Made by a program: the position numbers and the translations under genes
NCBI GenBank assembly: GCA_911728455.2
Contig: OU452235.1
Coordinates: 12,696,634 to 12,760,633, forward strand
Length of the DNA: 64,000 nucleotides
Direction: 5' to 3'
DNA from: Marthasterias glacialis
Lineage: Eukaryota; Echinodermata; Asteroidea; Forcipulatida; Asteriidae
In this document: one piece after another, positions 55,801-64,000 of the stretch
Numbering within the stretch: the stretch's first letter is position 1
Layout: every line of letters starts with the position of its first letter
The notes under the pieces: model-generated
Seen by the model: only the letters and a program-made list of their open reading frames with translations
The model's database searches: none
What the model was told of the DNA's origin: nothing

Positions 55801-58800
55801 CGATACGGGCACCAAGTTCCAGAACTCGAACAACCTTCTTGTGTTTAGCAGCTTCCCTGATAGCCCTGACAACTGATTCTGCCCCAGCTTTGTAGTACAG
55901 CCTGGTACTTAGTGAATTGTAGAAGTACCTGTCCAGACCTTCTGCACAGAACATGATAGGAACTGCAGTTTGTGGGTCCCGGAGTGTGTTGGGAAGAACA
56001 TCGCCAAGACTCTTTATCAGAGTGACCTCAGAGTCAAGCTCAGGAACATGTTCAAGAATTTTGTCCAAGACTGATGGAATGTCGTTGTATTGGATGGATT
56101 TGCTGGATTTGCTCTCGGCGATGGTCTGGAACCGATTCATGTACTTAACGTAACTCTTCCCCTGAGCACGCTCTTCCAGAGGGACTGTCTCAATTGCATG
56201 TCGGATATAGGAAACACAGACACCTTCAATATCATCTAGTACTTCTTCTGCTCGTTTGATGGCATTCAACTCATCCCCATATACCTCATGAAGATTACTC
56301 TCCTTGAAGACTTCGGTAACAACCGATGTAGGCAAGGTGTTAGCTGAGACTGGTTGCCACTGTGTTGTGTAGATACATGACTCGATAGGAACATCAGTTT
56401 GATTGCCATTGAAGTTTTGTGCTTGAAATCCCTTAACTGAAGCAAGACATACACCCTTCTCAGATGCAATAGTTATATCTGCTGTGAGGAGCATGCTGTC
56501 ACAGTCGATTATTCTAGTGTAGGCCAGAAGCTTCTCACCAGATGGAATGGACTCTGTGGACATCTCAAGAGAATCGATATGCACGGGGAGGTACATAGCG
56601 CTGCTCGAACCTACTGCAGAAAGAACTAGTTGGAATGTAGCATCAAGATGGGCTATTTGTATTCTCTGCTTGTTGTCTGGAACTGGCTGGAGGATAGCTA
56701 GCGCCTCACCATCACCAAGAAACATCTTCTCTACCATCTGAAAAGCTGGTCCATAGCTGAGGCCGACATCTTGAAGTCGCTCATAGAAGACCTCACTGGT
56801 GAACTCAGCCAGGCATCTCTCTGTGATTTTCTCAAGAGGAAGACAATTCTCCTTGTCTTTACAGGAGCTGGTATCTGTCTGAGAATTGCTGTGCTCATTG
56901 CCTTCGCAGGTAACCTGCATCACTCCTCCATCTTTCTCCAACCCAAGCTTGAGAGTGCACTTCTTGGAGTCAGAATCTTCAGGCCATGGTAATACACGGG
57001 TGAAGTTGATGTTCTTTAAAGCTGGTGTCTCTGTCTCAGAAAATGTCATCTGAATCATGTATTCAATGTAGCCAGCTCCAGGGAACACAACCCGGTTTCC
57101 AACTACATGGTCAGCCAAGAAGGGGAACATCTCCAAAGTAATGTTACCGCTCTGTCCCTTGAAGGTCCGGTCATCTAAACCAAGACGACGTTTTTGCCTG
57201 TCTTCAGTTTCCAGCCAGAAGGATTGGTGTTGCCATGGATATGTAGGAACTGGTGCCCATTCTGCTGTTTCATGAGTTAAGCAGGACCAGTTGAGGGAAA
57301 CCCCACTGGTGTAGAGAGTACCAATGGCACGCTGGATGCTGTGAAGATCGTCTTTGTCTCGCAAGCTTGAGTTGATGGTGGTAGGTGGGTGTTTTGGGTC
57401 CAAGCCACGGGCAATTTGTTTGACTGGCGACAGAAGTGTATTTGATGCAGCAATCTCCAGAAAGACATCAGCTTTTGTCTCTTGGAGAATGGCTTCAATA
57501 GCAGGCTGGAAAAGGACAGCATTTCGGATGTTGCTCCACCAATAGTCAGTTCCGAAGCTTGCATCATAGTATCCACCTGTCACTGTAGAATAGAAAGGAA
57601 CATTTCTCTTGCCAATCATACTTTTAACCACACCTTCCATGGCTGTTGTAAATGGCTCTTTGATTGGGTCCATCTCAGGAGTATGGAAGGCACAAGTTAC
57701 TCGAAGTTGCTTAGCCTTTCCTGGGTTTTGTTCCACCACAGCAGCTACAACTTCACAATTGCCTGCAAGGGTTATTGCACCTGGTGCGTTGACTGCAGCG
57801 ATGTAGAGATTGTCATGTTCCATACACATTTTCTCAGCTTGCTCTCTTGTTGCTCGTAGAGCAGCCATTCTTCCCGTGCCTGTCTGCTTTGCTTGCGCGT
57901 GGCTACGGTGATAAATAACAGCCACAGCTTCCTCAAGAGTCAGACCACCACAGGCATATGCTGCAGAAATCTCACCGAGACTGTGCCCAACAACAACATC
58001 GGGTTTAACTCCCCAGTACAGCCACTGGTGAAAGAGTGCCACCTGAATGAACATTATGGCTGGCTGGATGACTTCCACTTGACCCAAGGCATCTTCCACA
58101 GAGGTATAAGGTGATGTCTCTGGAATATTTGAATCTTTGAATAAGCCGCAACATTCCAGGAGGGACCAACCAGACATCTTTTGGAAGATTTTGTCGCAGG
58201 AGTCAATGGTCTCCTTGAATATGATCTCGGAGCAGTATAACTTACGGCCCATATCTACCCATTGCTGCCCCTGTCCTGGGAACACAAAACAGACCTTTGG
58301 TTTCCCCTGAGAGGCTGTTCCAGTTACAACAGCTTCAGATCCGGTACTTTCAAGAAATCCCTCCAGAGTTTGTTGACAGGAGGAGTTTGAATTAGCTATA
58401 ATGGCCATACGGTATGGGTGGTGCTCCCTTCGAGTTGCTTGCCAAGAGGCTACATGAAGAGCATCAGTGTCACAGTTGAAGTCCAGCCACTTCTTGGCAA
58501 GGTCTTTCAGAGCATCTCCAGACTTAGCCGACAAAGGCAGAATGATTGGTCTTCCAACATTTGTGTCGTCTCCAAACTTCCAGCCAGCTGTCTCTGCAGT
58601 TATGGCGTTTGTGGTTGGTTTTGGAGCATTTTGAAATATCATGTGAGCAACCGCTCCCGCGAAACCAAAGCTGTTCAGTCCAATGGTGTACTTGTCAATA
58701 TTGGTCTCATTGTGGGTGCTCTTCATTGGCTCCAAGGTTGTCTGAACTTTCAGATTTAGTTCTTGAAGGTCAATCTTTGGGTTTGGTTCATGGTAATTAA

Positions 58801-61800
58801 TAGTGGGGACCAGCATCTTTTTGTCAAGCATAAGGGCTACTTTAATGGCAGCTGTGATACCAGCAGCACATTCACTGTGGCCAAAGTTGCTCTTGACAGA
58901 TCCTATCTTAACTGGGCTGTCCTTCAGGTGACCAAATGTGCGACCGATGGCCCCGGCTTCAATGGGATCCCCAACTGGAGTTCCTGTGCCATGTGCCTCA
59001 ACATACTGGACGGAGGACAATGGAACACCAGAACGGTTGTAGGCATTTCTCATAACCATCTCTTGGGCAGGTGCGGAGGGCATCGTGAGACTCTTGCTGA
59101 AGCCATTTGCTGCGATTGCACTTCCCCTGATGACGGCGTATACGTGGTCATTGTCAGATAGAGCTGCGTCTAGTGGTTTCAGAATGAACGCCCCAAACCC
59201 CTCACTTCGTACATACCCCTTGGCAGTATCAGAGAATGGGCAACACTTTCCCTCTGGGGAGAGGACACCAAGAGCGCTGAACCCCACAGTTACCTCGGGT
59301 AGGAGGAGAGTGTTGCAGCCTCCTGCAACAGCTGAGGTGCATTCACCATCCCAGATGGCATTACAGGCTATGTGCATGGCTGTCATGGATGAGGCACAGG
59401 CAGTGTCCACTACGTAGGAGGGGCCACGAAGGTCAAAGGCATAGGAGATACGGTTAGCCACTGCAGAATGACCAACACCTGTGTGGGTGTAGGGGTTGAT
59501 GAGAGATGTTTCCATGATCATGATAGGGTAGTCCATCATTCCAACCCCAATGTAGACGCCACAGGATTCGCCTAGTGTGCTCGGGATGATACCAGCGTCT
59601 TCAAATGCTTCATAGGTGACCTCGAGTATATGACGCTGTTGAGGGTCCATGGAGCTAGCCTCACGAGGTGATATTTTGAAGAAGGTGTTGTCAAACTTGT
59701 CGATGTCTTTGACGAAACCACAGCGCTTTGTGACCATCTTACTGTGGTTGGTTTGATCGGGATCGTGGAATGAATCCAGGGACCATCTGTCGGAAGGTAC
59801 CTCGCTGATCATATCTTCACCTTTAACAACGGCATCCCAGAAAGCCTTTGGAGAGTCCACTCCACCAGGCATGCGGCAGCCTGTAATAAACAAGTCAAAT
59901 CATAAAGTGTTATTGAAACTGCATATTTCAAAGTACAACACTGACAACTTGAAGGAAAAGGTTCTCCTTTATGATGTTACAGCAACCATTTTGTTTCTCC
60001 AATTCCAAACAATGTCACTAAACAGTGGCTTGATGACAATAGGGTTTGCTCTCTTTAGACCATGGCAACTTAGTTGTTCAAGAAGAGTCGTACTTTCCAG
60101 AGGCTAGTTTCACAAAGAGCCAAATATTGACCTTAACTGTGTATTAGTCGTAATTGCTAATAAAGCAAAGTGTGATGTCACAATACATATCACCATGGCG
60201 ATAGTAATAACTCGTCTTTAGATGAATCTTAGTGCTTTGTGAAATTGGACCCATGACATTTCATGGCACAGGAAGATACTACTTTGGTCATAGTGCGAAG
60301 TTTTACAATTTGATTCACAATTAAGGATTCAGATGTGCCCCAATTCGTATAAAAAAAATGATGGAATCTTCAAAAGTAATTTTCAGGAAATTGTAATGAT
60401 AAGGTTACCCCCCCCTTTAACTGAGCTTTGTATAAATCGTGCGTGCAGAATGTACAGACTCTCTGGGGCTCTTTTGGAAACATTGGTAACATTGTATATT
60501 CTTATAATACAGTACTTGATGGGATTGTGGCACACAGTCAGATTTTCTCATGAGAAAGATATTTGGCTGTAGGGGCCATCGTAGATTTGTCCTATGAAAC
60601 TAAACACATAAGAAGCAATGCCAGCCATTTTGAAAATTTTGAAAAATTGCTTGTTCCAACTATTTTGTTGTCACACACGTGACATTTAGTCACACGTCAC
60701 ACAAATGTAACATGTGTGACCCCTTATTTTTCTCCATTTTCCTAAATTTTGTGATTTTTTTGAAAAGTTTGCATAACAATCATTTAGGTACTATTCAGCT
60801 GGTTTATAATATAAAGTGGGACTTTTTCTTTTCTTTCAGTGCTGATCAGATAAAAACTTTGATGTATTTTTGTTAGTGTGTGACGTGTGTTTTGCAAAAA
60901 AAAATTAAGCGGTCATAAACACCCCATTTTTGATTTTATTTTAGATTTTGTGGAAAAACAACTTAAAAATACCCTTAAAGGTGACATTTAATCCTCCACT
61001 TATGAAAAAAATGCATCATTGAAAAAATTTACAAGAAAAAACAAGAAAACTACAATTTTGGATAAAATTCTTGGAAAAAAAAGATTTGGGGGAAATATAC
61101 CTTTTCTGCCTCAAACCACACTTTTTAATTTTTTTTTTTCAAAATTATAAGTTCAATCAAATTGCCACATGGTTAAACCAATAACTTTAATGTACAAACA
61201 GGTTTACATTTTGATGGTTCAGGCTCATTTTTGAGAGAGGGCCCTATTGTGACTTTGATAATACTATACAAGCAAAGATTTGGCAGTCCTGTCCTTGCTC
61301 TGTGGTCGGAAAAAGATATATTATACGCTACAGGGACATCGCAGATTTGTTCTTTGTAAAAAAATATGTGAAGAATAACAAGCACTGGCAGCAATTTTGT
61401 AAACTTTCAAAATTACTTGTTATATTCTACCTATATATTTTTTTCGAAGAGCAAATCTGCAAAAACTACCCTTTAGCCAAATATCTTCCTCATGTTATAC
61501 TCCGACTGTGTGCCAAATTCCATGCTTGCATCATCAAAGGCACAATTCACCCAAATATTTCCCCTGTCTGCCCCACTCAGGTGTGTGAGTGGCCACAAAC
61601 AAAAAAAGGCTAAAAACAGCTAGCGAAAAGCTGAAATTTGAAAAGGCCCCATAGTTTTGTACAGAGCAGGTGTGTACAAAAAAGCTGAAACTCAGAGTAA
61701 AAATCTAAACAATAAAAGCTGAATTGTCTCAATACGAGCGCTTTTAATCGGAAACATTTCTTGGAAGTACTCATCAAATTCCAATCATGGAGGAATAATG

Positions 61801-61901
61801 AACAGAAAATAGTTAAAAGTGCTCTTACCAATTCCAACAACTGCTATCGGAGTCTTCGATGCACCAGACGGCTGTTCTGGCTTCGCTTGTTTGCTATTCA
61901 T
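52166..61901 (-). CDS. Highly reducing type I polyketide synthase (KS-AT-DH-psiMT-ER-KR-ACP)
   Basis: An iterative megasynthase that builds a reduced polyketide from malonyl units. Exons on the minus strand: 61829-61901, 52994-59880 (one 6,887-bp exon), 52166-52501; 7,296 bp, 2,431 residues, phases consistent. KS: residues 18-445, Cys186 (DTACASS), His321 (EAHGTGT), His359 (NFGHSE). AT: about 550-870, Ser658 (GHSLG) and His757 in CAFH, which favours malonyl-CoA. DH: His949 (LADHV) and Asp1104. A methyltransferase-like region near 1375-1530 has a damaged SAM motif (LELGARIGG), so it is probably inactive. ER: about 1745-2070, GGVGLAAIQIA near 1897. KR: about 2090-2300, TGGFGGIG, then Tyr2241 and Asn2245 (YCAAN). 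ACP: GVDSL with Ser2391 in the last exon. No thioesterase follows, so release needs another enzyme or the acceptor itself. Resembles the animal pks group of sea urchins, fish and birds rather than FAS, which ends in a thioesterase. Confidence 0.95.
52828..52869 (+). repeat. (GATT)n microsatellite
   Basis: About ten GATT units followed by a GATCGATGGATC-rich stretch, in the intron between the PKS large exon and the ACP exon. Confidence 0.9.
60101..60253. repeat. Single copy of the CTTTGTGAAAT-ended element
   Basis: It begins TTTCACAAAGAGCCAA and ends CTTAGTGCTTTGTGAAATTG. The middle 'AGCAAAGTGTGATGTCACAA' matches the arms of the palindrome at 43.3-43.6 kb. It is in PKS intron 1. Confidence 0.65.
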
Positions 61902-62011
61902 CTTTACGTGTTATAATAAATACTAAGTGGCGATGAAAACGATGATGTACGACGCTGGGTTGGCAGTGCTCAGTAAATAAGGATGACGTGAAATAAATAG
62001 ACTTGTGTTTT
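61902..62011 (-). other. Predicted 5' UTR segment of the PKS exon 1
   Basis: Upstream of the PKS ATG the minus strand offers a good splice acceptor (CTTTTACAG then AAAACACAAG) at 62,011. With a donor near 62,341 (GTGCAC then GTGAGG) this suggests a non-coding first exon of about 65 bases at roughly 62,341-62,408. This is splice-site reading only, without transcript evidence. Confidence 0.4.
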
Positions 62012-62428
62012 CTGTAAAAGCAAACAAAAGGATAAAACATGTTGTTAACATTCTTGTAAAATGAAAAGATTATATAACTCCTGACGGGACTGTTTCCAAC
62101 GCAGCATGATTGGTATAGTGGAAAACATTTGCTCCAGAAAAAAATATTGCCCCCTTTCTTGGCTATTTTATGATCTTGAGTTTACCAGTAGCCAGTAAAA
62201 AATATACGTCGATGGGAGTCTCGTATGGAGGAAAGAAATTAAGAATGACTATCGAGCCATCATGAGCTGAACAGTGTGGCAAATAGCACAGTTAGGCCTA
62301 TTCCCATATTATATCCAAACCCAAACCAAACAAACCTCACGTGCACGACAGTGTTATCCCCAAACGAAGAATGAATAGCATTGAGCTCGGCACTGAGTAC
62401 AAACTGACTGTCCATACGTGACTTCTTG

Positions 62429-62439
62429 CTTTTATATAG
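62429..62439 (-). promoter_or_regulatory. TATA box, candidate PKS promoter
   Basis: The minus strand reads CTATATAAAAG, a near-consensus TATA box, about 25-30 bases before the predicted start of the non-coding first exon and about 530 bases before the ATG. It is the strongest TATA box seen ahead of any gene in the window. Confidence 0.5.
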
Positions 62440-63289
62440 CTCGTTGATTTCCTAATATTTAGAAACAAGTTGGGGAATCCCAGTAATGCTATTTTCGGGA
62501 AAGTTATATCGGCACAACTCTCGTTTCCTACCTCTATTGCGTTTCCTTCCTCTATTGTGCATACAGCTTAATATTGGTCAGCTGTTTCATATAATATTGA
62601 ATTAATGTGTTTGCCCGTGAATTCGTTGAAATTAGTCCGTTTACCGGAACCACGAAAGTGTTTATATAAATCGTAGTAATTATAAAGGCATATCAAAATA
62701 AATGTTCTCCCCCAAAATTTCAATATTTATGGCATAACTTCCTCAGATTGGTGGTTGTGTGTTTTTGTTGATTTTTAATTATCCAGAGATTTTTTATTTT
62801 ATTTATTTTTTATTTATTTTATTTTTTATTATATTAAAGCAACTGTGAACAATGGCCACATCAGTGTTTGACTTAAGAGGTCATTCTGGCAGGCCAATCA
62901 AATGGTTCACTGCAGTTCAAGTTCAGAGTTAAAAAAAGGGGGGGGGGAAACGACAGGAGAAAAAAATAGGTATAAAATAAAGTAAGAGAAAAAAACATGT
63001 AGGAGACGGAGACAATGGTTGCTATCCCCTGTGCCCCAGTAACGCACCTGAACAGTGCGGTGAAGGTATGTGCTATACATGACCTGATCTGAAAGCATCA
63101 TAATATGACTCGTAACAGATCGGGTTCGAAGGAGAACCACTTGGTCAAGGATTGGGTGATCAGCACTGATGAAAATTTGTACACCTCCACTACCCACTGA
63201 AATTGGATTGGTTTGAGCTGTTCCCAAACCAATAATGTACCTTAAAAAAAGAATTGCACCAGCACCACCATGGAGGAACTTTCCTTGCT

Positions 63290-63428
63290 CTATGGTACCA
63301 CGCGCCACTTCACCCTTTCTGCGAATTCGATAAATTTGACAAACCCCCCCCCCCCCAGCTCTATGGTACCACGCGCCACTTCACCTTTTCTGCGAATTTG
63401 ATAAATTTGGCAACCCCCCCCCCCCCCA
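63290..63428 (+). repeat. Tandem duplication of about 70 bp, each copy ending in a C-run
   Basis: CTCTATGGTACCACGCGCCA followed by CTTCACC(C/T)TTTCTGCGAATT occurs twice, each time ending in a run of C (about 63,345 and 63,415). The two copies differ at only a few positions, so the duplication is recent. Confidence 0.8.
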
Positions 63429-64000
63429 AACAGTTTTGGCAATCTCAACTCTGATACCGTGTGAAAGAAGGAGTGGTGGCCTGAAAAGAGATCATACCCC
63501 CATAAGATTAAAATATTTTCACGTCATTTGTTTGATTTATTTAGTCGTTTTGCCGCCCATGGGTGGAACAAAAAAAAAATAGAATAGGCTGTCCAATATC
63601 GAGAAATTAGAATCAGATAAACATAACTTTTTTTTTCTCGTGATGTCATTCATACCGGTGTAATTGTAGCACGTGTACGGTAGTACTAGTAGCGTTATCT
63701 TTACTGTGTAGTTGCGAAATGTTTTGGCTGAATTAATGCCAACCCTTCCTGATCGTTCGTATTGTGTGCATTTTTGTTGTAACTCATCGTGAACTTGAAC
63801 CTGAAGACCTTTGAAGACCTTTATAATGTACATTATACGATTGAGGTTTTTTTTTTGTGTGGTTTTTTTTTGTGTTTTTTTTTGGTATTATGTGATTTTC
63901 AGGCTGTTGTAATTGTTTTTTAATACATAATTTATAGTTCCATTTCGGGATAAAGAGGTGCATGATAACTATGAATGATGAAAATCTTACTAAAGAAAGA

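Larger units (their letters stand above)
62012..64000. other. Upstream of PKS: no further gene recognised
   Basis: After the PKS promoter region the sequence is AT-rich (notably 62,785-62,840), followed by a short tandem duplication near 63.3 kb and T-rich runs near 63,847-63,885. No coding region was supported on either strand. Confidence 0.55.

Overview
This is an intron-rich animal nuclear segment, most likely from an echinoderm. The genes are split by introns of 0.5-9 kb with GT-AG borders, and the introns are full of short inverted-repeat elements and tRNA-derived SINEs. The gene set fits an invertebrate deuterostome: an isopentenyl phosphate kinase, a large animal-type polyketide synthase, and an LTR retrotransposon with the integrase-before-reverse-transcriptase order of the deuterostome Gmr1 group. 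The phylum is an inference; no sequence here proves it.

Layout. 1-4.6 kb has no recognised gene, only repeats. 4,588-12,305 (+) is an 8-exon MAD2L2/REV7 gene (219 aa model). 12.3-14.9 kb is a tail-to-tail gap with nested MITEs. 14,904-26,391 (-) is a 5-exon isopentenyl phosphate kinase gene (307 aa model); its first intron holds a 7,412-bp Gmr1-like retrotransposon (18,082-25,493) with two 1,143-bp LTRs that read the same and a perfect 5-bp target-site duplication. About 490 bp further, head-to-head, 26,881-37,628 (+) is an 8-exon secreted RNase T2 gene (270 aa model). 41,499-48,528 (+) is a 6-exon cytosolic-type sulfotransferase gene (287 aa model). Convergent to it, 52,166-61,901 (-), is a 3-exon highly reducing type I polyketide synthase (2,431 aa model). 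All five gene models were assembled by hand from splice sites, and each keeps an open reading frame across every junction.

Function. MAD2L2 is a DNA-repair/translesion adaptor, IPK a step of the alternative mevalonate route to isopentenyl diphosphate, and RNase T2 a secretory or lysosomal ribonuclease; they show no obvious joint role. The exception is the adjacent sulfotransferase and PKS. In sea urchin embryos a pks and a sulfotransferase are both pigment-cell genes, so this pair could make and sulfate a polyketide. That is the most interesting hypothesis in the window.

Repeats. At least eight families recur within these 64 kb, including a TTAA-flanked family (five copies), a GTCGTCATGATTATAGC-type inverted-repeat family (three copies), a large inverted duplication at 43.3-43.6 kb, and a 16-bp minisatellite with two alternating unit types at 7.5-8.0 kb.
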